The notes: generated by a model from the letters alone, not told the origin. Positions 17,598-27,838 are shown, counted from the stretch's first letter. The stretch: DNA of 64,000 nucleotides from Streptomyces luomodiensis (GCF_031679605.1 NZ_CP117522.1:3100001-3164000); one strand, 5' to 3'. Translations and numbers: made by a program.

Positions 17598-18836
17598 ATG
17601 ACCGAGACGCTGGCAGAGACCACGGCCCAGGCGGAAGAGCCGCTTGCGGAGTTTCCGATGCCGCGTGCGGCCGGCTGCCCCTTCGACCCGCCCCCGGCCA
17701 CCCGGGTTCTCCAGAACGAGCGGCCGATCGCGAAGGTGCGGCTGTGGGACGGCAGCACCCCGTGGCTGGTGACCCGGCACGCCGACCAGCGCGCGCTGCT
17801 CGGCGACCCGCGGGTCAGCTCCGACCCCCTGGTGCCCGGTTTCCCGCATCCGAACGAAGGCTTCCGCGAGAACTCCAAGCGGCGGCGGACGTTCCTCGGC
17901 ATGGACGACCCCGAGCACGCCCGGATCCGCCGGATGGTCACCGCACCGTTCGCGATCAAGCGGGTCGAGGCGTTGCGGCCCGACATCCAGAAGATCACCG
18001 ACGATCTGATCGACGCCATGCTGGCCGGGCCGACCCCGGTCGACCTGGTGCGCGCGTTCGCGCTGCCGCTGCCGTCGCTGGTGATCTGCCGGCTGCTCGG
18101 GGTGCCGTACGAGGACCACGACTTCTTCCAGAAGAACAGCTCGGTGCTGATCAACATGGCGTCGTCGGTCGAGGACGTGGTCCGCGCCAACGAGGCGCTG
18201 ACCGACTACCTGGACAACCTGGTCGCCGCCAAACTCGCCGACCCCGCCGACGACATGCTCTCCGAGCTGGCCGCCCGGGTCAGGGCCGGTGAGCTGACCC
18301 AGCGCGAGGCCGCCAACATGGGCGTGCTGCTGCTGATCGCCGGTCATGAGACCACCGCCAACATGATCGCCCTCGGCACCGTCGCGCTGCTGGAACACCC
18401 CGACCAGCTCGCCGTCCTGCGGGAGACCGACGATCCCAAGGCGGTGGCCAGGGCGGTCGAGGAACTGCTGCGCTACCTGTCCATCGTGCACAACGGCCGG
18501 CGCCGGGTCGCGCTGGAGGACATCGAGGTCGGCGGCGAGACCATCCGCGCCGGGGACGGGATCATCCTCCACACCGGCACCGGCAACTGGGACGCGGAGG
18601 TCTTCCCCGAGCCCGAGCGGCTGGACATCAGCCGCGACGCCCGCCGCCACATGGCGTTCGGCTTCGGCGTCCACCAGTGCCTGGGCCAGCCGCTCGCCCG
18701 GCTGGAGCTCCAGGTCGTCTACAGCACGCTCTACCGCCGGATTCCCACTTTGCGGCTGGCGACCGGCCTCGACCAACTACCGTTCAAACACGACGGTGCC
18801 GTCTACGGCGTCTACGAACTGCCCGTCACCTGGTAA
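17598..18836 (+). CDS. Cytochrome P450 (CYP105-like)
   Basis: The 412-residue product starts at ATG 17598 behind GAGGAGAGAC. It has the full set of P450 signatures: the I-helix oxygen-binding motif AGHETT (248-253), the ExxR pair Glu-289/Arg-292, and the haem-binding loop FGFGVHQCLGQPLAR with Cys-361. The MDDPEHARIRRM segment is typical of the bacterial CYP105 group. The enzyme is a soluble mono-oxygenase whose substrate cannot be read from sequence; such enzymes act in specialised metabolism or xenobiotic oxidation. Its redox partners are encoded directly downstream, giving a complete three-component electron chain in one operon. Confidence 0.92.
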   Translation: MTETLAETTAQAEEPLAEFPMPRAAGCPFDPPPATRVLQNERPIAKVRLWDGSTPWLVTRHADQRALLGDPRVSSDPLVPGFPHPNEGFRENSKRRRTFLGMDDPEHARIRRMVTAPFAIKRVEALRPDIQKITDDLIDAMLAGPTPVDLVRAFALPLPSLVICRLLGVPYEDHDFFQKNSSVLINMASSVEDVVRANEALTDYLDNLVAAKLADPADDMLSELAARVRAGELTQREAANMGVLLLIAGHETTANMIALGTVALLEHPDQLAVLRETDDPKAVARAVEELLRYLSIVHNGRRRVALEDIEVGGETIRAGDGIILHTGTGNWDAEVFPEPERLDISRDARRHMAFGFGVHQCLGQPLARLELQVVYSTLYRRIPTLRLATGLDQLPFKHDGAVYGVYELPVTW

Positions 18837-18855
18837 CGAGGAGTACAAGTCAGCC

Positions 18856-19053
18856 ATGCGCGTGGAAGTCGATGTGCCCAAGTGTGTGGGGTCAGGTCAG
18901 TGCGTGATGATCGCCCCTGATGTGTTCGACCAGCGGGAGGAGGACGGCATCGTGGTCCTGCTGAACGACAGGCCCCCGGCCGAACTCCACGCTGATGTGG
19001 AGGAGTCCGCGGTGGTCTGCCCGGCGGCGGCGATACGGGTGGTCGAGAAGTGA
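18856..19053 (+). CDS. [3Fe-4S] ferredoxin
   Basis: This 65-residue ferredoxin begins at ATG 18856 with GAGGAG 13 bases upstream. Cluster ligands are Cys-10, Cys-16 and Cys-55, in the pattern CxxxxxC and later CP. With the second position of the classical motif lacking a cysteine, a 3Fe-4S cluster is expected, as in most Streptomyces P450 ferredoxins. It shuttles electrons from the reductase downstream to the P450 upstream. Its stop overlaps the GTG of the reductase. Confidence 0.9.
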   Translation: MRVEVDVPKCVGSGQCVMIAPDVFDQREEDGIVVLLNDRPPAELHADVEESAVVCPAAAIRVVEK

Positions 19054-20240
19054 AGCAGGTCGTGGTGGTCGGTGCCTCCGCCGCCGGTCTCGCGGCGGCG
19101 GAGACGCTGCGCCGGGAGGGCTACGAGGGCACGATCACGCTCATCGGCGATGAGCCGTACCACCCGTACGACCGGCCACCGCTGTCCAAGCAGATCCTCG
19201 GCCGGCAGTGGGAGGCCGACCGGGTGCCGCTGCGCGCGCCCGCCGACCTGGACGGGCTCGGTCTCGATCTGCGCCTCGGGACCGCCGCGACCGGGCTCGA
19301 CCTCGCCGGCCGTACGGTCGCGCTGGCCGACGGGGCGCGGGTGCCGTACGACGGCCTGGTCATCGCCACCGGCGTCCGCCCGCGCCGACTGCCCGGCGAC
19401 GGCGGGGAGCGCGCGCATGTGCTGCGCACCCTGGACGACGCCCTGGCCCTGCGGGACCGGCTGGTCCCGGGGCGGCGGCTGGTGGTGGTCGGCGCCGGAT
19501 TCCTCGGCGCCGAGGCGGCCGCCGTGGCCCGGGGGCTCGGCGTGGAGGTGACCCTGCTGGAGCCGACCCCGGTGCCGCTGGCCCCGGCGGTCGGCGAGCG
19601 GGTCGGACGGATGCTCGCCGAGGCCCACCACGACCACGGCGTCGATCTGCGCACCGGGGTCACGGTGGCCGAGGTGGCCGACGGCGGGGTACGGCTGGCG
19701 GACGGCACCCTGGTCGAGGCCGACGAGGTGCTGGTCGCGATCGGCTCGGTGCCCAACACCGACTGGCTGGAGGGCAGCGGCCTCACCCTGGGCAACGGCC
19801 TGGAGTGCGACGAGTACAGCGCCGCCGCGCCGGGGGTGTACGGCGCGGGGGACGTGGCCCGCTGGCACAACCCGCTGTTCGGTACGGCGATGCGGATCGA
19901 GCACCGGACCAACGCCACCGAGCAGGGCATGGCCGTGGCCCGCAACCTCCTGCGCCCGGACGCGCGGAAGCCGTTCGCCCCGGTGCCGTACTTCTGGTCG
20001 GACCAGTACGACTTCCGCATCCAGGCCTATGGACTGCTGCGCGGCCATGAGGAGGTCACGGTCGTCGAGGGCGCCCTGGAGGAACGGAAGTTCCTGGCCG
20101 TCTACCGCTCCGGGGACCGGGTGGCCGGTGTGCTGGCCGTCGGGATGCCGCCCAAGGCACTGCGCACGTGGCGGCAGGCGGTCGCCACGCGGGCCGCGTG
20201 GCGGGACGCGGTGGGGGAGCTGGTCCCGGAAGGGGCGTAG
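19050..20240 (+). CDS. FAD-dependent ferredoxin reductase
   Basis: The 396-residue product starts at GTG 19050, overlapping the ferredoxin stop. An N-terminal FAD-binding dinucleotide fold (VVVGASAAGLAAAETLRR) is followed by a second fold for NAD(P)H (VVVGAGFLGAEAAAVARG). The late VYGAGDVA motif binds FAD, and a C-terminal reductase domain follows. It resembles the putidaredoxin-reductase/BphA4 group and supplies electrons from NAD(P)H to the ferredoxin and P450. The gene closes the operon; a GC-rich repeat region follows. Confidence 0.9.
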   Translation: MKQVVVVGASAAGLAAAETLRREGYEGTITLIGDEPYHPYDRPPLSKQILGRQWEADRVPLRAPADLDGLGLDLRLGTAATGLDLAGRTVALADGARVPYDGLVIATGVRPRRLPGDGGERAHVLRTLDDALALRDRLVPGRRLVVVGAGFLGAEAAAVARGLGVEVTLLEPTPVPLAPAVGERVGRMLAEAHHDHGVDLRTGVTVAEVADGGVRLADGTLVEADEVLVAIGSVPNTDWLEGSGLTLGNGLECDEYSAAAPGVYGAGDVARWHNPLFGTAMRIEHRTNATEQGMAVARNLLRPDARKPFAPVPYFWSDQYDFRIQAYGLLRGHEEVTVVEGALEERKFLAVYRSGDRVAGVLAVGMPPKALRTWRQAVATRAAWRDAVGELVPEGA

Positions 20241-20249
20241 CGACCCAAC

Positions 20250-20770
20250 CCAAGCGACAAAAGCCCGGCCGGCCCACCCCCGGCCGGGCTCCGGTCCATC
20301 GTGCCCAGCCGTCCCGGCCCGTCGGCCCCGGCCGCCGGCCCCGGCCGGACGGGCGGGTCCGGCACGTCGAGACCGGCCGTCTCCCGGCCCGTCAAAATGC
20401 CCGGTCCAGCCCCGGCGCGTTGCCCAGTCGGTCGCGGCACGTCGGTCCGCCGTGCCCGGTGACGGCCCCGGCGCGTCGGCTCACCGGGCCCGGCCCGCCG
20501 ACCCCTGGCCCATCACGCCCGGCCGTCGACCCCAGCACGTCGCCTCGCCGCCCCCGGCACGTCGGTCCGGGCGCACCCGGTGCTGGTCCCAACCCGTCGC
20601 CGCGGCCGCCCCGGTACGTCGCCTCGTCAGTCCCGACCCGCCGGTCCGGCACGCCCGGCCGTCGGCCCCGGCACGTCGCCTCGCCAGTCCCGTAGTCGGC
20701 CCCTGGCGGACGGGCGGGTCCGCCGATCGGCGGGCCCGGCCGTCTGGCGTCGCGGTTGTCGCCGTTATCG
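20250..20770. repeat. Degenerate GC-rich repeat region
   Basis: About 520 bases between the reductase and glnK are built from imperfect copies of CCCGGCACGTCG, CCGGCCGTCGGCCCC and TCGCCTCGCCAGTCCCG, spaced roughly 20-50 bases apart without a single strict period. No gene is supported; the open frames here come from the repeat composition. Confidence 0.65.
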
Positions 20771-20776
20771 CGGTTG

Positions 20777-22422
<1,646 letters not shown>

Positions 22423-22719
22423 ATCGATATGTCACCTTCCCAGTCGGCATGGCTTCGCGTCGAGGCTCGACGGCCGCTCGGGGAAGGGTCACGTTTCCGC
22501 GTTACCGAGTGCGCACAGCGGTGTTTCCTGCGTGTTTCGTGTTGCCTGCACGTTTCCGGTGCGGGTTCGCGATGCGCGGTACCGGTGCGCGTTCGCGGTG
22601 CGCTTGCGCCGTTCCGGCGCGCGGTTCCGTGCGCGGTTCCGATGGCCGGTGGCGCAGGCCGGTGCCGCACGCGGAAAACCGGCGGCGGCCCCGGCCCGAC
22701 CCCTGCTACCGTCATCCGC

Positions 22720-22770
22720 ATGAAGCGCGCTGCCATGACGACGACGCCGGAGAGTGTCCCGGCGCGCTGA
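22720..22770 (+). CDS. Threonine-rich leader peptide of a ribosome-mediated attenuator
   Basis: This 16-codon frame encodes MKRAAMTTTPESVPAR and has three consecutive Thr codons (ACG ACG ACG). It starts 7 bases after a TACCGT -10-like element, so it is probably translated from a leaderless message. CGCCGG and CCGGCG flank the codons just after the Thr run and can form a small hairpin. A perfect terminator hairpin lies 17 bases after the stop, followed by a threonyl-tRNA synthetase gene. Stalling at Thr codons when charged tRNA-Thr is scarce should prevent termination; this is inferred from the layout. Confidence 0.75.
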   Translation: MKRAAMTTTPESVPAR

Positions 22771-22786
22771 TCGACGTTCTGATCCC

Positions 22787-22814
22787 AAGCCCCGGGGCGA
22801 GTGCCCCGGGGCTT
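22787..22814 (+). terminator. Attenuator terminator before the ThrRS gene
   Basis: AAGCCCCGGGGC and GCCCCGGGGCTT form a perfect 12-base stem with a GAGT loop, followed by TTGCCGT. It sits between the Thr-rich leader peptide and the synthetase start at 22876 and is the expected terminator of the attenuation system. Confidence 0.8.
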
Positions 22815-22875
22815 TGCCGTGCGGTCACTCGCCCGATGTCCACCGACATCCACCGACCTCCCCGAGGAGACCGCG

Positions 22876-24108
22876 ATGCCCGACCACCGCAAGCTCGGCC
22901 GTGAGCTGGACCTGTTCGACACCGACCCGCTGATCGGCGCCGGCTTGCCGTACTGGCTGCCGGACGGCGCGACCGTACGGCACACCCTGGAGGAGTACAT
23001 CCGCGACGCCGAGCGCCGGGCGGGTTACCGGCATGTGTACTCGCCGGTGCTCGGCAAGCGGGAGCTGTACGAGCTGTCGGGGCACTGGTCGCACTACAGC
23101 GACGACATGTTTCCCCCGATGGAACTGGGCGCGCAGCCGGGCGGGGAGCAGGTCGTCCTGCGCCCGAGCCTGTGTCCGCACCATGCGGTGATCTACCGCT
23201 CCCGCGCCCACAGCTACCGCGAGTTGCCGCTGCGGATGGCCGAGCTGGGCGGGATGTACCGCTCGGAGCTGTCGGGCGTGCTCGGCGGACTGACCCGGGT
23301 CCGGGCCATCCAGCTGAACGACGCCCATATCTTCTGCACCCTGGACCAGGTCGCCGACGAGGCGGGGGCGGCCCTGGAGATGATCCGCCGGGCGTACCAG
23401 GCGCTGGGCATCGCCCCGGCCCGCTACCGGCTCTCCCTTCCGGGCCCGGGAGGGAAGTACGTCGCCGCCCCCGAGCTGTGGCGGCGGTCGACCGCCCTGC
23501 TGACCGACGTCCTGGACCGCTCCGGCCTGCCGTACGAGGCGGTGGAGGGCGAGGCGGCGTTCTACGGCCCCAAGATCGATGTGCAGGTGGCGGACGGCGC
23601 CGGCCGGGAGTCCACCCTGTCCACCGTCCAGGTCGACTTCCACCAGCCCGAGCGGTTCGACCTGCACTACATCGGCCCGGACGGCGCCCGGCACCGTCCG
23701 GTCATGGTCCACCGCAGCATCATCGGGAGCGTGGAGCGGGCCGTCGCCCATCTCATCGAGGTGCACGGCGGGGCCTTCCCCGCCTGGCTCGCCCCCACCC
23801 AGCTGGTGGTCCTCCCGATCTCCGAGGCCGAGCTGCCGCAGGCCGAGGCGCTCGTCCGGCGGTGCGCGGACCTCGGGCTGCGCGCGGAGCTGGCCGGACC
23901 GGAACGCGGCAGCCTGGGCGCCCGGATCCGGGCCGCCCGCCTCGTCCCCTACCAGGCCGTCGTGGGCGCCAGGGAGGCCGCCGACGGCCGGGTGGCCCTC
24001 CGTCTACGCGACGGCCGCCGACCGGCCCCGCAGGCGGCCGACGACACCCTGGCCCGGATCGCCGCGCTGATCGCGGCGCACAGCACCGACCTGTGGGACG
24101 AGGCATGA
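22876..24108 (+). CDS. Short threonyl-tRNA synthetase lacking TGS and editing domains
   Basis: The 410-residue class II synthetase starts at ATG 22876 behind GAGGAGA. It begins directly at the catalytic domain (DHRKLGRELDLFD). Motif 2 is RMAELGGMYRSE, motif 3 is GSVERAVAHLIE, and the zinc ligands expected from E. coli ThrRS are present (Cys in SLCPHH, His in NDAHIF, His in MVHRSI). A C-terminal anticodon-binding domain is retained. The roughly 230 N-terminal residues of standard ThrRS (TGS and editing domains) are absent, so misacylated Ser-tRNA-Thr could not be cleared in cis. It is probably a second ThrRS for starvation or for resistance to a ThrRS inhibitor, switched on by the attenuator upstream. 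Confidence 0.88.
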   Translation: MPDHRKLGRELDLFDTDPLIGAGLPYWLPDGATVRHTLEEYIRDAERRAGYRHVYSPVLGKRELYELSGHWSHYSDDMFPPMELGAQPGGEQVVLRPSLCPHHAVIYRSRAHSYRELPLRMAELGGMYRSELSGVLGGLTRVRAIQLNDAHIFCTLDQVADEAGAALEMIRRAYQALGIAPARYRLSLPGPGGKYVAAPELWRRSTALLTDVLDRSGLPYEAVEGEAAFYGPKIDVQVADGAGRESTLSTVQVDFHQPERFDLHYIGPDGARHRPVMVHRSIIGSVERAVAHLIEVHGGAFPAWLAPTQLVVLPISEAELPQAEALVRRCADLGLRAELAGPERGSLGARIRAARLVPYQAVVGAREAADGRVALRLRDGRRPAPQAADDTLARIAALIAAHSTDLWDEA

Positions 24109-24179
24109 CGCCGTCGCACCGCCGGTCTGCGGGACAGCCGCCCACCACCGAGGCTGTAGACCCGCCGCCTGGGAGCTGA

Positions 24180-24598
24180 GGGCCCGCCGTCCACCATCGG
24201 GACGCGGGCCCACCGCCCAGCACCGGCAGCCAGGGACCCACCAGCCACCGCCAGGAGCTGAGCGCCCGCCGCCCACCGCCAGGGCCCCGGACCCACCGCC
24301 CACCACCGGCAGCTGAGGGCCCGCCATCCACCACCGGGACCGCGGACCCACCGCCCACCACCGGCAGCCAGAGACCCACCACCCGCCGCCGGGAGCTGAG
24401 CGCCCGCCGCCCACCGCCAGGGCCCCGGACCCACCGCCCACGAACGGAAGCTGAGGGCCCGCCATCCACCATTCCGGGGCCGCGGACCCACCGCCCACCA
24501 CCGGCAGCTGAGGGTCCGCCATCCACTATTCCGGGGCCGCGGACCCACCGCCCACCACCGGCAGCTGAGGGTCCGCCATCCACCATTCCGGGGCCGCG
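24180..24598. repeat. 57-bp tandem repeat array
   Basis: Successive copies of a unit containing CGGACCCACCGCCCACCACC, GGCAGCTGAGGG and TCCGCCATCCACCATTCC fill the gap between the ThrRS and beta-lactamase genes. The three copies nearest 24598 are almost identical with a 57-base period; those toward 24180 are degenerate. Because 57 is a multiple of three, the minus strand shows a long periodic open frame (VDGGPSAAGGGRWVRGPG type) that I do not regard as a gene. Confidence 0.8.
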
Positions 24599-24600
24599 GG

Positions 24601-25746
24601 TCAGCCGTCGAGAGCGGTCCGCACGGTGGCGACGAGGCGGGAGGCGCGGGCGTCGCCGTGGCCGATCATGCGGTTGGCCACATAGGCGAAGCCCACGCCG
24701 AACTCGTCGTCACCGAAGGCGAACTGGCCGCCGGCTCCATCGTTGCCGAAGCTGCGCTCCCCCAGCATCGGCCGGAACGACGGCGAGTCGAGCAGGAAGC
24801 CCGAACCCCAGCGCGCTCCCATGTCGAAACCGAGCCATCCCTTACCGGAGGAGATCTCGCGGACCGCGTCCGTCACGGTCTCGGGCGTGAGCAGCCGCTC
24901 GTGGCCCTCGATACCGGTCACGGCCGCCGCGTACAGCCCGGCGAGCCCGCTCGCCGACGCGACGGCGCCCGCACCGGGCAGTTCCATGCCGAGCAGCGCC
25001 GGGTCGTTCCAGCCGTGCGGCTCGTCGAGGCCGGGGAAGGCCAGCGCGCCGTTCATGGTCACGATGCGGGTCAGCAGATGCTCGGGCCCCGGCATCCCGG
25101 GCCGCCCCTCGGCCTCGACCAGCCGGGCCCGCCCGGCCATCTCCGCCACGGGGAGCCCGATCCAGGCCCGCAGTCCCAGCGGGTCCCCCACGGCCTCGCG
25201 GAAGTACGCGCCCGGGGTGCGCCCGGTGATCCGCCGGATGACCTCACCGAGGAGGAAGCCGAAGACATGGCCGTGGTACTCGTACGCCGTGTCCGGCTCC
25301 CACAGCGGCTTCTGTTCCTCGACGGCGCGGATCACCGGCGCCCAGTCGGCGATCTCCTCGAATCCCAGCACCCGGTCGAGCACGGGCACCCCCGCCCGGT
25401 GCCCGAGGACCATACGGCAGGTGATGGCCTCCTTGCCGTACCGGCCGAACTCCGGCCAGTACCGGCTCACCGGGGCGTCGAGGTCCAGCCGCCCCTGCTG
25501 CGCGAGGAGGTGGGCGCAGACGCTCACGATGCCCTTGGCACACGAGAAGACCGGCACGGCGGTGTCCCGCTGCCACGCCCGCCCGCTCCCCTGGTCCGCG
25601 ACCCCGCCCCACAGCTCCACGACCTTGCGCCCGCCGGCGAACACGGTCACCGCCGCGCCGAGTTCGGGGAACTCCGCGAAGTTCCGCGCGAACGCGTCGG
25701 CGACGCCCCCGAATCCCTCGTCGGCCCATCCGCTGTACCGCTCCAC
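24601..25746 (-). CDS. Beta-lactamase-fold serine hydrolase (family VIII esterase-like)
   Basis: The 381-residue product starts at GTG 25746 with GGGGGAG 3-9 bases upstream. It has the SxxK motif in FSCAKG (Ser-68, Lys-71), a Tyr motif in AYEYHGH (about 155-158) and a late FGNDGAGGQ corresponding to the third active-site motif. No signal peptide is seen, so it is probably a cytosolic esterase or D-aminopeptidase-like enzyme and not a secreted resistance beta-lactamase. An in-frame extension to 25854 is made of TGCTGGTCCC repeats and is rejected. Confidence 0.85.
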   Translation of the reverse strand: MERYSGWADEGFGGVADAFARNFAEFPELGAAVTVFAGGRKVVELWGGVADQGSGRAWQRDTAVPVFSCAKGIVSVCAHLLAQQGRLDLDAPVSRYWPEFGRYGKEAITCRMVLGHRAGVPVLDRVLGFEEIADWAPVIRAVEEQKPLWEPDTAYEYHGHVFGFLLGEVIRRITGRTPGAYFREAVGDPLGLRAWIGLPVAEMAGRARLVEAEGRPGMPGPEHLLTRIVTMNGALAFPGLDEPHGWNDPALLGMELPGAGAVASASGLAGLYAAAVTGIEGHERLLTPETVTDAVREISSGKGWLGFDMGARWGSGFLLDSPSFRPMLGERSFGNDGAGGQFAFGDDEFGVGFAYVANRMIGHGDARASRLVATVRTALDG

Positions 25747-25769
25747 GGCTCCCCCGCCCTTCCCGCGAC

Positions 25770-25840
25770 CCCGCTGGTCCTGCTGATCCCTGCTGGTCCC
25801 TGCTGGTCCCTGCTGGTCCCTGCTGGTGGTCCCTGCTGAT
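25770..25840. repeat. Short TGCTGGTCCC repeats
   Basis: Five to six copies of a 10-12 base unit (GCTGGTCCCT, with TGATCCC variants) lie directly upstream of the beta-lactamase-fold gene, where its promoter would be expected. Copy number may vary between strains. Confidence 0.7.
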
Positions 25841-25886
25841 GACAACCGCGCCACCCTAGACCGGGGTCACCACTCCCACGACCGAT

Positions 25887-26441
25887 TTACGCTCCGGCCG
25901 GGGTCACCGGCGTATCGAGGTGTTTGTAGAAGAAGCTGGAGTCCTCCAGGGAGCCGTCCGGGTCGGTGGCGTAGCCGGGGACGACGCCGAAACGGGTCCA
26001 GCCGTCGGCGGCGTAGACCCGCTCGGCGGTGCTGCCGGTGCGGGTGTCCAGGAGCAGGAGGGTGACCCCGGCGGCGGTGGCGGCCGCTTCGGCGGTGGCC
26101 AGCAGGGCGCGGGCGATGCCCTGGCCCCGGGCGTCGCGGCGGACCATCAGCTTGAGGATCTCGGCCCGGTGCCGGCCGTTGGGCTTACCGGAGAAGGCCA
26201 GGCTGACGGTGCCGTTGATGCCGGTCATACCGTCGCGGGAAACCCAGACGGCGAGGGTGCCGTCGGCCACCGCCGGGGCCTGGGTCCGCCACCAGGACGC
26301 GGCGGCCTCATGGTCGAAGGGGGCCAGGAAGCCCAGCGAGGCGCCGTCGTCGACGACGTCGACCAGGAGCTCGGCCAGTCCCTTGACCGCGTCGGGGAAG
26401 TCGGCGGCGGTCAGGCGGTCGATGCGGTGGGGTGAGGGCAC
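25887..26441 (-). CDS. GNAT family acetyltransferase
   Basis: The 184-residue product starts at GTG 26441 behind AAGGAGA. The acetyl-CoA-binding motif A is LMVRRDARGQGIARALL, followed by LLLLDTRTGSTAERVYAADGW, as in GNAT enzymes that acetylate small amines. It follows the XRE-cupin regulator at 26528 on the same strand. The 86-base gap holds three copies of TGACGGGCTGG. The regulator probably controls it; the substrate is unknown, and drug or amino-acid N-acetylation is typical. Confidence 0.85.
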   Translation of the reverse strand: MPSPHRIDRLTAADFPDAVKGLAELLVDVVDDGASLGFLAPFDHEAAASWWRTQAPAVADGTLAVWVSRDGMTGINGTVSLAFSGKPNGRHRAEILKLMVRRDARGQGIARALLATAEAAATAAGVTLLLLDTRTGSTAERVYAADGWTRFGVVPGYATDPDGSLEDSSFFYKHLDTPVTPAGA

Positions 26442-26527
26442 GGCGGTTTCTCCTTCTGCGGGGTCTGACGGGCTGGTGCCTGACGGGCTGGTTGCCTGAC
26501 GGGCTGTCGTCCGGCGGTCTGGCGGTG

Positions 26528-27103
26528 TTACGGGAGGACGACCAGCAGGGCGTAGCGCACCGGTGCGGAGCCCACACAGCGGAACCGCGAGCTTCCCCAC
26601 AGCCGGAACCGCAGACAGTCCCCCGCCTCGAGCTCGTGCACATGGCCGTTGGCCGTAATCTCCACCGCGCCCTCCAGAACCCAGATGTGCTGCTCGACGC
26701 CGGGGACCGGTGGCCCGTCGTAGGCGATGTCCGCGCCCGGACGCAGCGTGCCCTCGATCACCTCACCGCGCAGCCCCGGATGCGGCGGGGACACCGAGCG
26801 GCGGGTGAACCCCGATGTCCGGTCCCGCCACATGGACTGCGCGGCGGCGCGCACCACCTGCGGCGGCTCCGACTCCACCTCGGCCAGCAGCCGCGACATC
26901 GTGCGCTCGTAGACCGTGCACAACTTGTTGAGCAGGGCGGCGGTGGGGCTGATCTCGCCGCGTTCGAGACGCGACAGCGTCGAGCGGCTGATGCCCGCCC
27001 GCCGCGCCAACTCGTCCAGCGACCAGCCCCGTTCCATGCGCAGATCGCCGAGCCGGGCGGCCAGTCGGGCCTCCAGGGGTTCGACGCATTCCAGCTCTCC
27101 CAT
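26528..27103 (-). CDS. XRE-cupin transcriptional regulator
   Basis: The 191-residue product has an N-terminal helix-turn-helix (RLGDLRMERGWSLDELA, then GISRSTLSRLERGEISPT). A C-terminal cupin follows (GVEQHIWVLEGAVEITANGH, LEAGDCLRFRLWG) that binds a small effector. This is the PuuR/MmsR-like architecture. ATG 27103 is the start. Two identical direct repeats cover the start codon and the promoter, suggesting autorepression. It heads an operon with the GNAT acetyltransferase. Confidence 0.88.
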   Translation of the reverse strand: MGELECVEPLEARLAARLGDLRMERGWSLDELARRAGISRSTLSRLERGEISPTAALLNKLCTVYERTMSRLLAEVESEPPQVVRAAAQSMWRDRTSGFTRRSVSPPHPGLRGEVIEGTLRPGADIAYDGPPVPGVEQHIWVLEGAVEITANGHVHELEAGDCLRFRLWGSSRFRCVGSAPVRYALLVVLP

Positions 27104-27127
27104 ATCCGAGAGGTTATCCCATATCCG
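27098..27127 (-). promoter_or_regulatory. Direct repeats CGGATATGGGA, probable autoregulatory operator
   Basis: On the minus strand CGGATATGGGA occurs twice, 19 bases apart, at 27117-27127 and 27098-27108. The second copy contains the ATG start of the XRE-cupin gene. The spacing is close to two helical turns. Binding by the XRE protein is inferred. Confidence 0.45.
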
Positions 27128-27241
27128 GGAAGACTCCCCCGGCTCCAGGGCATGAGAATGGCCGCCGCCCGGAGGGAGAAGCCGGGCGGCGGCCAGGTGG
27201 ATGGTCGCGGGCGGTCGGATACGTCAGACTCTTCGGATACT

Positions 27242-27838
27242 TCAGATACTGATGAGACGCTCCAGCACATTGCGGTAACCCCGCATCGCCAGCCGCAGCT
27301 CTTCCGTCTCCGAGATGACCGCGTCATCCTCGTGCCAGGCGGCACGCAGCGTGCCGCGGCGTTCGGCCAGGAGGTCGGCGAGCCGGGTGGCCACCTCCTC
27401 GAGCAGGGTATCGGCCTCCTCGACCGCGCCGCGCGGGGAGTCCACGAAGCCGCTGATCGCGAACCGCAGCCGCTGGGCCAGCTCGTCGTGCTCGCTCGTC
27501 GGCAGCACGGGGAAGCTGGGACCGTTCGGGGTACCCGGCAAACCGGCGGAGGGCTGCTCGGACGGCCAGGACAGCTCGGACGGTGCGGGCGGCGTGGAAG
27601 GTGCGGACGGCTGCCATGGCGTCGTGGGCCTGGTCCCGTTTCCGTGCCCGTTTCCGTGCCCGTTTCCGTTTCCGGTTCCGTGTCCGTTTCCGGTTCCGTG
27701 TCCGTTCGTCGGCATCGGCGAGGCTGTCTCCGGCATGCCCATCGACGGGGGCGGCGCCTGGCGTCGTCGGCCATGGTTCCCCGTCGGGTCGCCCGTCGGG
27801 TCCGACGGGTCGCCGGTCGGGTCCGTCGGGTCCGTCAC
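27242..27838 (-). CDS. Hypothetical protein with low-complexity N-terminus and paired helical domain
   Basis: The 198-residue product starts at GTG 27838, overlapping the previous gene's stop (GTGA). The first 90 residues are low-complexity (TDPTGDPSDPTGDPTG, then NGHGTGNG repeats) encoded by hexamer-like DNA repeats. The last 80 residues form a helical domain (FAISGFVDSPRGAVEEADTL, ETEELRLAMRGYRNVLERL). The same domain pattern is present in the upstream gene product, so the two look like a tandem duplication. No function is known. Confidence 0.65.
   Translation of the reverse strand: MTDPTDPTGDPSDPTGDPTGNHGRRRQAPPPSMGMPETASPMPTNGHGTGNGHGTGNGNGHGNGHGNGTRPTTPWQPSAPSTPPAPSELSWPSEQPSAGLPGTPNGPSFPVLPTSEHDELAQRLRFAISGFVDSPRGAVEEADTLLEEVATRLADLLAERRGTLRAAWHEDDAVISETEELRLAMRGYRNVLERLISI

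Noticed and set aside
23753..24586. Minus-strand repeat protein with VDGGPSAAGGGRW units
   Set aside because: It overlaps the ThrRS gene antisense and exists because the 57-bp unit is a multiple of three; no start signal is present.
24180..24598. CRISPR array
   Set aside because: The whole 57-bp unit is repeated; there are no spacers and no cas genes.
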